Assembly: GCA_903847385.1 (NCBI GenBank)
Contig: CAINDO010000577.1
Coordinates: 1-34,309 of the forward strand
Direction: 5' to 3'
DNA length: 34,309 nucleotides
Origin: an uncultured Myxococcales bacterium
Lineage (GTDB): Bacteria; Myxococcota_A; Bradymonadia; UBA7976; UBA1532
Under the pieces are notes generated by a model, which had not been told where the DNA came from, searched no databases, and saw nothing but the letters and a program-made list of their open reading frames with translations. The position numbers and the translations under genes were made by a program. How positions within the stretch are numbered: the stretch's first letter is position 1; each line of letters starts with the position of its first letter. Shown here piece after piece: positions 1 through 7,683 of this stretch.

Positions 1-698
1 GGCACGGGGGCCCGCAGCGGCGCGGCGGGCGCGGGCGCGCAGAACGCCTCGCACGCGAAGTGGCGCAGCCGCCCCGGCGCCAGGCCCGCGGCCTGCACGG
101 CGGCTTCGATCAAGAACGTGCCCGAGCCGCACATGGGGTCGTGCAGGGGCTCGCCGGGGCGCCAGCCGGCCAGCCGCAGCAGCGTGGCCGCGAGCGTCTC
201 GCGCAGGGGGGCGGGGCCGCTCTCCTCGCGCCAGCCGCGTTTGTGCAGCAGCTCACCGGAGGTGTCGACGCTCAGCGTACAGACGTCGTCTTCCAGGCGC
301 ACGTACAGGCCCAGCGAGCCGGCGGGCACCAGCGCAGACACACGCTCGGCCACGGCGCCGGTGTGATACAGGCGCGAGCGGTGGCAGGTGACCTCGACGG
401 CGAACCCCAGGTGACCCCAGGCGGACCAGTTCACCGCGGCCGTGCCCCGCTGCAGCGCGCCGAAGTCCCGCGCCTCGAAGCGCGACACCCGCTGCAGGAT
501 GCGCGTCGGCAGCGCCAGCGCGCGGTTGGCCGCCAGCGCGTTCCCGCTGAAGGTCACCCCGCCGGGCACGGCGTTGGCGCCTGCGAAGCCGGCCTCGGTG
601 ATCTCCGCGAGGACGAGCGGCTCGAAGCCGGGGGGACAGATGGCGAACAGAGTGCCCGGGCGCTCCGTGACCGGCGGCGCCGGCACCGCCGGCTTCAA
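1..698 (-). CDS. THUMP-domain class I SAM-dependent RNA methyltransferase (RlmL-like), 3'-truncated
   Basis: Reading the minus strand from 698 gives an N-terminal THUMP-like region (opening around [17 protein letters not shown]) and then an UPF0020/RlmL-type methyltransferase core. The AdoMet-binding motif [14 protein letters not shown] begins near residue 187 and is preceded by a [11 protein letters not shown] context, as in 23S rRNA guanine-N2 methyltransferases. About 232 residues are visible; the C-terminal half with the catalytic NPPY-like motif lies beyond the left edge. I chose the TTG at 698 because its TTGA overlaps the stop of the upstream lipoprotein gene, a usual translational-coupling arrangement; a GTG at 686 is the alternative. 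Predicted role: N2-guanine methylation of rRNA in the cytoplasm. The family is clear, but the exact target (RlmL, RlmK-less homologue or a tRNA enzyme) cannot be decided from half a protein. Confidence 0.85.
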   Translation of the reverse strand, partial: MKPAVPAPPVTERPGTLFAICPPGFEPLVLAEITEAGFAGANAVPGGVTFSGNALAANRALALPTRILQRVSRFEARDFGALQRGTAAVNWSAWGHLGFAVEVTCHRSRLYHTGAVAERVSALVPAGSLGLYVRLEDDVCTLSVDTSGELLHKRGWREESGPAPLRETLAATLLRLAGWRPGEPLHDPMCGSGTFLIEAAVQAAGLAPGRLRHFACEAFCAPAPAAPLRAPV

Positions 699-3406
699 GG
701 ACCCGGCTCGCAGACCCGGACCATGCCCCCACCGACGCCGGCCAGCGGCGAACACACGTAACCCGTGCGGCAGTCGGCGTTCGCCGCGCAGCGCTTGCCG
801 CAGAAGTTGCCCGCGCCGAAGTTCGCGCAGGCCCCGCCCGCGCAGTCGGCGTCGGCCCGGCAGGTGCGGGAGCAGTAGCCGTCCTGCACGCCGGGGTCGA
901 TCAGGCAGTCCAGGCTGCCCGAGCACTCCGTGAAGTCGAAACACGGGTCGCCCACGGCGCCCGCGCCCTCGAGCCCGCAGGTCTCCAGGCCGTCGAGCAC
1001 CTTGCAGGCGAAGCCGGCGCGGGTGCACGTCAGGTCGTTCTGGCAGAGCTCAACGCACCAGCTCTCGTGACACAGGTAGTCCCCGGGGCAGGCGAAGGAC
1101 TCGTCGCAGTAAGACGCCTCGCACCGGCCGTGGGGGTAGTCACAGACCTCGAACTCGCTGCACGTCGGCGACTGCAGCGTGCACATGGCGCCGGCGCCGC
1201 CGGCCTGGACCCGCACGTTCAGGTCGTAGGGCATGCCGCGCGCGCCCTCGACGATCTGGTAGTAGACCCAGCCCTCGGCCGGGGGGCGCACCGTCAAGCG
1301 GCGGCAGTCCCCGCGGCTCGCCCGGCAGCCATCGCCCGAGACGCTCTCCCAGCTCGTGTCCGCGATGTCCACGCCCGCGGCGTCGACGGCCCGGATGGCG
1401 GGCGGCAGGGCCGCGTCGAAGCTGATGTAGACCTGAAGCGCCTCGGTCGGCCCGGTCTGCGTCTTGAACCAGTCCGGGTCACCGCACCAGGTCAGGTCGT
1501 TGTAGACCTGCACGGGCAGGGGCTCGGCGTTCTGGCGCGTGTCGTTGGGCTCGACGCGGTCGTCCGTGCACGGGGCCGCGGCGGCCTCCGTCAGCGCGAG
1601 GGTGTAGGTGTTGGCGGCGTTCTCGTAGCCGAAGACCTCGAGCACGTAGCGCCCGGCGACGGGCACCGGGTCGAGCACGTGCTCCTCGTCGTCGTCGGCG
1701 GAGCCGGAGCTCACGGCGTACCCGTCGGGGCCCGTGAGCAGCGTGTCCAGGTCGCCGCTGCCGTGCGTGAAGAGCGTGCGCAGGGTCACGGTCTGGCCGG
1801 CCTCCAGGTCGACATAGAAGTAGTCCGACTCGCCGGCGCAGATGCGCAGGGGCGTGTCCAGGTGGTCGCGCAGGGCCGCCGCGTGGGCCGCGTCGTCGTT
1901 GCCCGCGGCGCCCTCGGCCGGGTCGTTGGGGGCCGGGCAGTCGCCGCCGCCTCCGCCGCCGCCGAGCGTGAGCTCAACGCTGTAGGCCGGGTGGGTGACC
2001 GATTGGTAGCCGAGCACCACGAGCTCGTAGCGGCCCGCCACGGGGGCCACGCCGGAGAGCGTCTCGTCGTCGTCGGAGCTCTGCGCGGCGACCTCGTACC
2101 CCGACCCCTGGGGCCCGAAGAGGCCGATGTCGATGTCGCCGTCCGCGTGCGCGAACCGCACGTCGATGGTGAACTGGTCGCCGGCCTGCAGGTCCAGCGC
2201 GAAGGTGTCCTCGTCTCCCTCGGGGCAGATGCTGCCCGAGGCGGGCGCGCCCGGGGCGAGCGCGGCGCCTTCGTCCGGGTTGGGCTCGCCGGGGTCCGGC
2301 GTGCAGGCGCCACCGCCGCCGCCGCCGCCCATCCCGTCCACCACGGAGAGCGTGACCGTCTCGATGGCGCGGTAGGTGCCATCGCTGACGCGGAACACGA
2401 GCCGATAGGCGCGGTCGACCTGGTCCGGCGTCGGCGTCCAGACGAAGTGGGCGTGGGCGGCGTCGAAGCTGCCGCCCTCCGGAGGGGGCGTCACCAGCTC
2501 GAACGAGAGCGCCTCGGGCCGCTCGTCCGTCGCCTCGACCACGATGTCCAGCGTCTCACCGACCCGCACCTCGCGGTCCTCGATGGGCGCGATCTGCGGG
2601 GGCAGATCCTGGTTGCCGGGGGCGTTCGCGTCCAGCACCACGAAGCGGACCGTCTCCGAGGCCGACAGCGCGCCGTCGGAGACGACGAACTCGGTCTGGA
2701 AACTCTGGCCGGCCAGCGCGGCCTCGGGTGTCCAGGTGAACAGCCCCGACTCGGCGTCCAGCGTGGCGCCGGGCAGCGGCTTCTCCCCCTGCATCGTATA
2801 GGTCAGCGCGTCGCCGTTGGGGTCCGAGGCCTCGAGCTGCAGCGCGAAGGGTCGCCCCGACGGCAGGGACTGGTCGCCCACGGGGTCGAGCTTCGGCGCG
2901 CCGCCGCTGCTCATGCCGGCGCCCACCACGGTGATCTGGATGGTCTCCTGATCGCGCAGCTTGGCCTCGTCGGCGACCTCGAAGGTGAGCAGCACCAGCG
3001 TGCCCTGCTGGGCGGCCTGGGGCGTCCAGGTGAAGCGGCCCGTGTCCTTCTCGAACTTGGCGCCGTCGGGCAGGCTGGAGCGCACGTTGTAGGTGATCGC
3101 GTCGCCGTCCGGATCGCTCCCGGCGAGCTGGATCTCCAGGGGCACGCCCACCTCGGCCTCGCGGTCGCCGATGCGCGTCAGCTCGGGGCGGTGGTTGCCG
3201 CCGGGCGGCGTCGGGGTGCCGCCCACGGGGTCGAACCCACCGCCGCCCCCCGCGCCGCCGGTGCCGACGTCTTCGGTGCCCATCGGGCCGGCGTCGGGAG
3301 CGTCGGCGCCGGAGCCGCCCGCGCAGCCCGCGGCCACGAGGGTCAGGGCCGCGGCGGCCAGGGAACGAGACCAGGGAAGGGTGCTTCGGGGGGCAGGAGC
3401 GCGCAT
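695..3406 (-). CDS. Large surface lipoprotein with Ig-like, PPC and Cys-rich domains
   Basis: 903 residues from the ATG at 3406; an in-frame ATG further upstream is rejected because it would precede the signal peptide. Residues 1-28 are a lipoprotein signal with lipobox VAAGC (Cys28), followed by a Gly/Asp-rich linker with PDAG to about residue 70. Three putative Ig-like (He_PIG/cadherin-like) repeats follow, about 71-165, 168-260 and 265-355, each with a D-P-(N/D)-G-D-A-(I/L)-T-Y core and a FTWTP ending. After a seven-glycine linker come three PPC (pre-peptidase C-terminal) like beta domains, about 360-470, 482-590 and 613-720. The last 180 residues are packed with Cys pairs, resembling small disulfide-rich EGF/dickkopf-like modules. 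No catalytic motif is seen, so it is probably a surface adhesion or binding protein. The gene overlaps the RNA methyltransferase start by TTGA and is divergent from a C11 protease. Confidence 0.85.
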   Translation of the reverse strand: MRAPAPRSTLPWSRSLAAAALTLVAAGCAGGSGADAPDAGPMGTEDVGTGGAGGGGGFDPVGGTPTPPGGNHRPELTRIGDREAEVGVPLEIQLAGSDPDGDAITYNVRSSLPDGAKFEKDTGRFTWTPQAAQQGTLVLLTFEVADEAKLRDQETIQITVVGAGMSSGGAPKLDPVGDQSLPSGRPFALQLEASDPNGDALTYTMQGEKPLPGATLDAESGLFTWTPEAALAGQSFQTEFVVSDGALSASETVRFVVLDANAPGNQDLPPQIAPIEDREVRVGETLDIVVEATDERPEALSFELVTPPPEGGSFDAAHAHFVWTPTPDQVDRAYRLVFRVSDGTYRAIETVTLSVVDGMGGGGGGGACTPDPGEPNPDEGAALAPGAPASGSICPEGDEDTFALDLQAGDQFTIDVRFAHADGDIDIGLFGPQGSGYEVAAQSSDDDETLSGVAPVAGRYELVVLGYQSVTHPAYSVELTLGGGGGGGDCPAPNDPAEGAAGNDDAAHAAALRDHLDTPLRICAGESDYFYVDLEAGQTVTLRTLFTHGSGDLDTLLTGPDGYAVSSGSADDDEEHVLDPVPVAGRYVLEVFGYENAANTYTLALTEAAAAPCTDDRVEPNDTRQNAEPLPVQVYNDLTWCGDPDWFKTQTGPTEALQVYISFDAALPPAIRAVDAAGVDIADTSWESVSGDGCRASRGDCRRLTVRPPAEGWVYYQIVEGARGMPYDLNVRVQAGGAGAMCTLQSPTCSEFEVCDYPHGRCEASYCDESFACPGDYLCHESWCVELCQNDLTCTRAGFACKVLDGLETCGLEGAGAVGDPCFDFTECSGSLDCLIDPGVQDGYCSRTCRADADCAGGACANFGAGNFCGKRCAANADCRTGYVCSPLAGVGGGMVRVCEPGP

Positions 3407-3488
3407 GGGGCGGAAGTCTACACCCAGGCCGGGGGGAGCTACCAGAAGCCGCGCCGCTGAGGCATCATGCCGCGAGGAGGCGCACGCG
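3407..3488. promoter_or_regulatory. Divergent intergenic region with strong RBS for the C11 protease
   Basis: These 82 bp separate the divergent PPC lipoprotein and C11 protease, so promoters for both must lie here or in the coding ends. A strong Shine-Dalgarno sequence, GAGGAGG at 3474-3480, lies 8 nt before the ATG at 3489 and fixes the protease start. A small inverted repeat GGCATCATGCC lies at 3461-3471. I see no convincing -35/-10 pair. Confidence 0.5.
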
Positions 3489-5579
3489 ATGAGCTTCGTC
3501 GGCGGTGTTTCGAAGAGGGCGGCCGCGCTCGCGGTCACGGGCCTCGTCGCCTGCGCGAACGTGATCCCCCTCGACGAAACGGACGCCTCGGGCGCGGCGG
3601 GTGGCGACTCGCTGAGCGGCACCACGGGCGGCCATGGCCAGCCCACCAAGCCGCCCGGGGGCACCGGCGGCGCCGGCGGGGCCCCGCCGACCTCACCCGG
3701 GCAGCCCGACGCGCCCGACGCCGCCTCCGGACCCGCGCCGCCCTCGGAGCCGCCCAGCGGGCCGCCCGCGCCGCCGCCTCCGCCGCCCCCCGAGGCCAAC
3801 GGCCAGAGCTGGACCATCCTCGTCTACATGGTGGCCGACACGAACCTCGAGCCCTACGGCATGGAGGATCTCATCGAGATGGCCGGCGTGGGCGCGGGGC
3901 CGGGGTTCCGCATCGTCGCCCAGGTGGACCGCGCCGCGGCCTACACCTCCGACGCCGTGCTCAACGTGCCGAACTGGGTGAGCGCGCTGCGCATGGAGGT
4001 CGGCCGCGGCCGGTTCGACGTCGTCGACGACGTGGGCGAGCCGAACATGGGCGCCCCGGAGACCCTCTCGGACTTCATCGCCTGGGGCATCTCGCAGTAC
4101 CCGGCGGACCGCTACGGCCTGGTGCTCTGGGACCACGGCGGCGGGATCATCGGCTTCGGCGGCGACGAGTCGGCGCAATCGGATCTCCTCTCGCTGCCGG
4201 AGATGCAGACTTCCCTGGACGAGGGCCTCGCGGCCTCGGGCGAGCGGTTCGCCTTCGTCGGCTTCGACGCCTGTCTCATGGCGACCTGGGAGACGGCCGT
4301 CGTGCTCGCCCCCCACGCGGAGTATCTGCTGGCCTCGGAGGAGCTGGAGCCCGGCCACGGATGGGACTACCACAGCTTCGACGCCACGCGGCGCGACCCG
4401 ACCACCCACCCCGTGGCGTTGGGGAGCGAGATCGTCGCCGGCTTCTTCGACCAGGCGGCGGCGCAGCAGACCTCGGCGGACATCACGCTCTCCGTCGTGG
4501 ATCTGACCCGCGTGCACCTTCTGACCGCCGCGCTCGAGGCCTTCGGGCAGGCCGTGGGCCCGGGGCTGGCCAAGTTCGCCCAGCCCCTGGGCATCGCGCA
4601 GACGCGCGCCGAGACCTTCGCCGCCAGCGGCGCGGGGCAGGGCAGCATGTTCGGCCTGGTGGACCTCGCCGACCTGATGGCCGGGCTCGTGCAGACCGCG
4701 CCCGAGGCCGCCGGCCCCGCCCGCGCGGTCATCGACGCGCTCTCCGAGGTCGTGGTGGAGTACCGCAACGGCCCGGCGCACCCCGGCGCGCGCGGTCTGT
4801 CCGTCTATTTCCCGCTGTACGCCGAGCACTACGACCCGGCCTACGACGCCATCCCCGGCATCGACGCCTGGCGGGACCTGCTCTTGGGGTTCTTCCAGTT
4901 CGCGGACGCGCTGCCGCATGCGCCCGACTTCGTGGGCGAGGCCACCGTGCGCTTCGGCCCGGACGGCGAGGCCATCGTGACGGCCGAGCTGACGCCGGAC
5001 ACGGCCGGCAGTGTGGTGCAGGCGACCCTGTACTCGGGCGCCTACGTGGGGGCGAACCGGGAGCTGGTGCTGCTCAACGCCGCGCCCGCGAACCTGCCGC
5101 AGGGGAGCACGACCGTCACGGGCGTCTGGTATCTGGACGCCTCTTACGTCGTGCAGGGGGACACGTCCGGCTACTGTTACGTGTCCCTCGAGGACCGGGA
5201 CGGCCATCTCGTGGCGGGCATCCCGTTCTGGTACGCCGAGCCCGGCGGCGAGGGCGCCGACGTCGTCATGCAGGTGGTGATCGACCCGCGGACGGGCGCC
5301 GCCCAGCAGACGACGTTCTACGTGCTGAGCGGCGAGCTTTGGTCCGAGCTCTCGCCGGTGCCGGGGCCCTACCTGTGGCCCATCGTCTACACGCTGGACC
5401 AGAACGGTGACTTCCAGGGCCTCCTGTCGACGCCCTACGGCCTCGACCCCACGCGCAACGACTTCGCGTTCTATCTCGACGACTTCCGCCAGCAGCGAGA
5501 CTTCTCCTTCCAGGTCTGGCTGACGGCGGTGAACCTCGCCGGCGAGGGCGACTCCGCGGGGGCGCAGGGCACGCGCTGA
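3489..5579 (+). CDS. Clostripain-family (peptidase C11) cysteine protease lipoprotein
   Basis: 696 residues. The start is set by GAGGAGG 8 nt upstream. A lipoprotein signal ends at Cys22 (GLVAC). A low-complexity Gly then Pro-rich linker follows to about residue 112, including a long proline run. The C11 domain opens with WTILVYMVADTNLEPYG, near 113. The catalytic dyad is visible: His216 in LVLWDHGGG and Cys262 in FVGFDACLMA, the order and spacing of clostripain and gingipain-like caspase-fold (clan CD) enzymes. After the catalytic domain, from about residue 480, there is a beta-rich C-terminal region of unknown role. The family cleaves after basic residues and often needs Ca2+, but specificity here is not readable. 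The lipid anchor, linker and neighbouring PPC-domain lipoprotein suggest a surface-displayed protease. Convergent with a small gene 13 bp downstream. Confidence 0.92.
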   Translation: MSFVGGVSKRAAALAVTGLVACANVIPLDETDASGAAGGDSLSGTTGGHGQPTKPPGGTGGAGGAPPTSPGQPDAPDAASGPAPPSEPPSGPPAPPPPPPPEANGQSWTILVYMVADTNLEPYGMEDLIEMAGVGAGPGFRIVAQVDRAAAYTSDAVLNVPNWVSALRMEVGRGRFDVVDDVGEPNMGAPETLSDFIAWGISQYPADRYGLVLWDHGGGIIGFGGDESAQSDLLSLPEMQTSLDEGLAASGERFAFVGFDACLMATWETAVVLAPHAEYLLASEELEPGHGWDYHSFDATRRDPTTHPVALGSEIVAGFFDQAAAQQTSADITLSVVDLTRVHLLTAALEAFGQAVGPGLAKFAQPLGIAQTRAETFAASGAGQGSMFGLVDLADLMAGLVQTAPEAAGPARAVIDALSEVVVEYRNGPAHPGARGLSVYFPLYAEHYDPAYDAIPGIDAWRDLLLGFFQFADALPHAPDFVGEATVRFGPDGEAIVTAELTPDTAGSVVQATLYSGAYVGANRELVLLNAAPANLPQGSTTVTGVWYLDASYVVQGDTSGYCYVSLEDRDGHLVAGIPFWYAEPGGEGADVVMQVVIDPRTGAAQQTTFYVLSGELWSELSPVPGPYLWPIVYTLDQNGDFQGLLSTPYGLDPTRNDFAFYLDDFRQQRDFSFQVWLTAVNLAGEGDSAGAQGTR

Positions 5580-5592
5580 GCGTCGGCGCTCG

Positions 5593-5898
5593 TCACGGAC
5601 GGGCGAGCGTGATCTCGAAGATCAGCGCCCCGCCGGAGAGGCCGAGATGGCCCGCGTCGAGCACGCGCAGCGTGTATTCGGGCTGGCCCCCGGTGGCGCC
5701 GTGGGGCCGCAGACGCAGGCGCCACGGGCCGCTCTCCGGGCCCGTGATCTCGGCGTCGCCCTCGAGCGGGGGCGCGCCGGACCGGGTGAGCGTGAAGCGC
5801 GCGTCGGCGCCGAGCGCGAGCGAAAGCGTGTGTGTCCCGGCCCCGTGGGTCCAGGTGCCGAGCAACGCCGCGGCGAGGCCCCAGGCCGTGATGGGCAT
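5593..5898 (-). CDS. Small beta-rich hypothetical protein
   Basis: 101 residues from the ATG at 5898. The sequence alternates short hydrophobic strands with turns: LGTWTHGAGTHTLSLALG, then a FTLTRSG strand, then WRLRLRP and YTLRVLDAGHLGLSGG. This resembles small lipocalin-like or copper-resistance NlpE-like barrels that begin with a (V/L)GTW motif, but the match is by pattern only. The N-terminus (WGLAAALLG) is mildly hydrophobic and may be a weak signal or simply the first strand; the Gly-Thr-Trp follows it immediately, so export is uncertain. It sits alone between a convergent protease gene and a divergent DUF2167 operon. Codon choice matches its neighbours, and I judge it real because the opposite frames in this stretch are arginine-rich shadows. 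I do not recognise a specific family. Confidence 0.6.
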   Translation of the reverse strand: MPITAWGLAAALLGTWTHGAGTHTLSLALGADARFTLTRSGAPPLEGDAEITGPESGPWRLRLRPHGATGGQPEYTLRVLDAGHLGLSGGALIFEITLARP

Positions 5899-6104
5899 GT
5901 GTTCAGCCCCGACCGCGCGGCGCCGGGGCCGGCCCCGGGTCGCTCAGCGCGGCCGCGGACAGGACGGTCCGGAGCGTGACGATGGAAACGTGCACCATGG
6001 GCGCTTCATACGCCCGGCGCGGGTGCATCTCAACGGGGTGCGCACGCGCGGGCGCGGCGGCGGATTCCCGTTGCGCAACGGGCGGCGGGGCGTTACTCGG
6101 GCCC
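5899..6104. promoter_or_regulatory. 206-bp intergenic region with a perfect 16-bp palindrome
   Basis: Divergent region upstream of the DUF2167 operon and of the small minus-strand gene. At 6067-6082 lies the perfect palindrome CCCGTTGCGCAACGGG, ending 22 nt before the ATG at 6105. Its position suggests an operator, or a hairpin if transcribed, for the operon 6105-9155. No consensus promoter is evident. The rest of the stretch shows nothing I can name. Confidence 0.5.
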
Positions 6105-7043
6105 ATGGACACGCTCACCCTGTTCACTCTGCGCGGCCTCGCGCTCGGTCTCGCGCTCGGCCTCGCGGCGCCCGCCGCCGCGCAGACGCCCGCGTTCGAG
6201 CCCGCGACCGCCCCCCCGCCGACCGAGCCGACCGAGGCCGGCATGCCCACCACGCCCCCCGGCCCGGACCTGAAGTTCCAGACCGGCGCCGTGAAGATCG
6301 GCACCGTGGCCGAGGCCACGCTCTCCAGCGGCTACGCGTACCTGGCCGACGCGGACGCCCGCTTCGTGACGGAGAAGATCTGGGGCAACCTGCCGGACCC
6401 CAGCGTGATCGGCCTGATTCTGCCCACGAAGGACGGCGAGCCGGACGGGGAGTGGGGCGTGGTCGTGGCCTACAACGACGACGGCCACGTGGACGACGAG
6501 GACGCCGGCGAGCTGAACTTCGACGAGATCCTCGAGTCGATGAAGGCCGACATCCCGGCGGCCAACGCCGAGCGCGCGCGGCTCGGCCTGGAGACGCTGG
6601 AGCTCCTGGGCTGGGCGAGCCCGCCGCACTACGACGCCGCGACGCACCGCATCCACTGGGCCAAGCGCCTGCAGGTGCAGGGCGTGCCGGTGACCTCGAT
6701 CAACTACGACATCCGCGTCCTGGGGCGCACGGGGTACCTGGAGCTCGTGGCCGTGGGCGCCGAGACCGAGCTGCCCCGCATGGAGGCGGGTATGAAAGAG
6801 CTGCTCACGCAGGTGCAGTTCATCGAGGGGCAGCGGTACGAGCAGTACGACAGCAGCATGGACAAGGCCGCGGCCTACGGCGTCGGCGCGCTCGTCGCGG
6901 GCAAGCTGGCGGCCAAGGTCGGCTTCCTGGCCAAACTCGGCGGGCTCCTCTTCGCCTTCAAGAAGATCATCCTCATCGCCGTGGTCGCGCTCGGCGCGGG
7001 GCTGGCCAAGGTCCTCGGGCGAAAGAAGGCCGGCGATGCGTAA
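6105..7043 (+). CDS. DUF2167 family membrane protein
   Basis: 312 residues. The start at 6105 is chosen because it opens directly into a signal peptide (LALGLALGLAAPAAAQ, cleavage near residue 26). The DUF2167 core includes GNLPDPSVIGLILP, WGVVVAYNDDGHVDDEDA and WASPPHYDAATHRIHWAKRL, all diagnostic blocks of this family. A basic-hydrophobic C-terminus at about 267-308 (KLGGLLFAFKKIILIAVVALG) supplies one or two membrane segments and ends in GRKK. The family is widespread in proteobacteria and of unknown biochemical role; the exported domain is expected to face the periplasm with a C-terminal anchor. The gene overlaps the next one by 8 nt and is the first of three coupled genes ending in a metalloprotease, so a function in envelope quality control or secretion is possible but only inferred from context. 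Confidence 0.88.
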   Translation: MDTLTLFTLRGLALGLALGLAAPAAAQTPAFEPATAPPPTEPTEAGMPTTPPGPDLKFQTGAVKIGTVAEATLSSGYAYLADADARFVTEKIWGNLPDPSVIGLILPTKDGEPDGEWGVVVAYNDDGHVDDEDAGELNFDEILESMKADIPAANAERARLGLETLELLGWASPPHYDAATHRIHWAKRLQVQGVPVTSINYDIRVLGRTGYLELVAVGAETELPRMEAGMKELLTQVQFIEGQRYEQYDSSMDKAAAYGVGALVAGKLAAKVGFLAKLGGLLFAFKKIILIAVVALGAGLAKVLGRKKAGDA

Positions 7044-7683
7044 GCCCGCCGCTCGATTGTGTGCCGGGGCGCTCGCGCTCTCGCTCGCCCTCACCGGCCC
7101 GGCCAGCGCGCTGAGCGTGCGCGCGATGACGCCGCGCGAGGTCGCGGACGCCGCGGCCGTCGTCGTCGTCGCCCAGGTCGTCGACGTGGTCGAGACCGTC
7201 TCGCCGGACGGGGTGATCGCCGACCGCGCGGTGTTGGATGTGAAGGAGGTCTGGAAGGGCCCCGCGCTCGAGCGCCTGGACCTGGACGTCTACCTCGGCC
7301 GGATCACGACCGCCGGGCAGATGGGCGTGCCGGGCCTGCCGCGTCTGGTCGCCGGGCGCACGTATCTGCTCTTTCTGCCCGCCGCGGGCCCCGCCGGTGT
7401 CCACGCACTGCCGGCGTTCGTCGGCGGCGCGCAGGGGGTGTTCGAGGTCACGTCCGACCCCGACGGCCTGGCGTTCCGAAAACTCACCGGGACCCGCGTC
7501 GTCGGTCTGACGGAGGAAGATCTCGTGTACGAGAGACGAGAGACGATTCCCGTCGGACGGATGCGGGCGGGGAGCGGCGTGGTCCTGACGCCGAGCGCGC
7601 GCCCGACGCCGCAGGCCATGCCCGACCCCAACCGCCTCGCCGCGGCCTGGCGCCGCCTGGTGCAGGCCGGGGGCGCGCGATGA
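7036..7683 (+). CDS. Exported protein of unknown function (middle gene of DUF2167-matrixin operon)
   Basis: 215 residues. The ATG at 7036 lies 8 nt inside the DUF2167 gene. A signal peptide (LCAGALALSLALTGPASA) is predicted to be cleaved before LSVRAM, near residue 26. The mature part has short beta-type segments: AAVVVVAQVVDVVETV, AVLDVKEVWKG, LVAGRTYLLFLP and GVFEVTSD. They form a compact all-beta or alpha/beta domain of about 130 residues followed by a Pro-rich tail. No catalytic, metal-binding or Cys motif is visible. The TGA stop overlaps the ATG of the matrixin-like protease (ATGA), so the two are made in step. Products of this kind beside a secreted metalloprotease could be an inhibitor, chaperone or substrate-binding partner, but this is inference; I do not recognise the family. 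Confidence 0.75.
   Translation: MRKPAARLCAGALALSLALTGPASALSVRAMTPREVADAAAVVVVAQVVDVVETVSPDGVIADRAVLDVKEVWKGPALERLDLDVYLGRITTAGQMGVPGLPRLVAGRTYLLFLPAAGPAGVHALPAFVGGAQGVFEVTSDPDGLAFRKLTGTRVVGLTEEDLVYERRETIPVGRMRAGSGVVLTPSARPTPQAMPDPNRLAAAWRRLVQAGGAR

Noticed and set aside
1938..1962. GCC/CCG triplet runs in the lipoprotein genes as possible tandem repeats or slippage tracts
   Set aside because: They encode Gly linkers in frame and are too short and irregular to call a repeat element.
1067..3460. A very long open frame on the plus strand opposite the PPC/Ig lipoprotein
   Set aside because: Its product is Arg/Val/Gly-rich with no domain and no signal, while the opposite strand encodes clear Ig-like and PPC repeats; long antisense frames are expected at this GC content.
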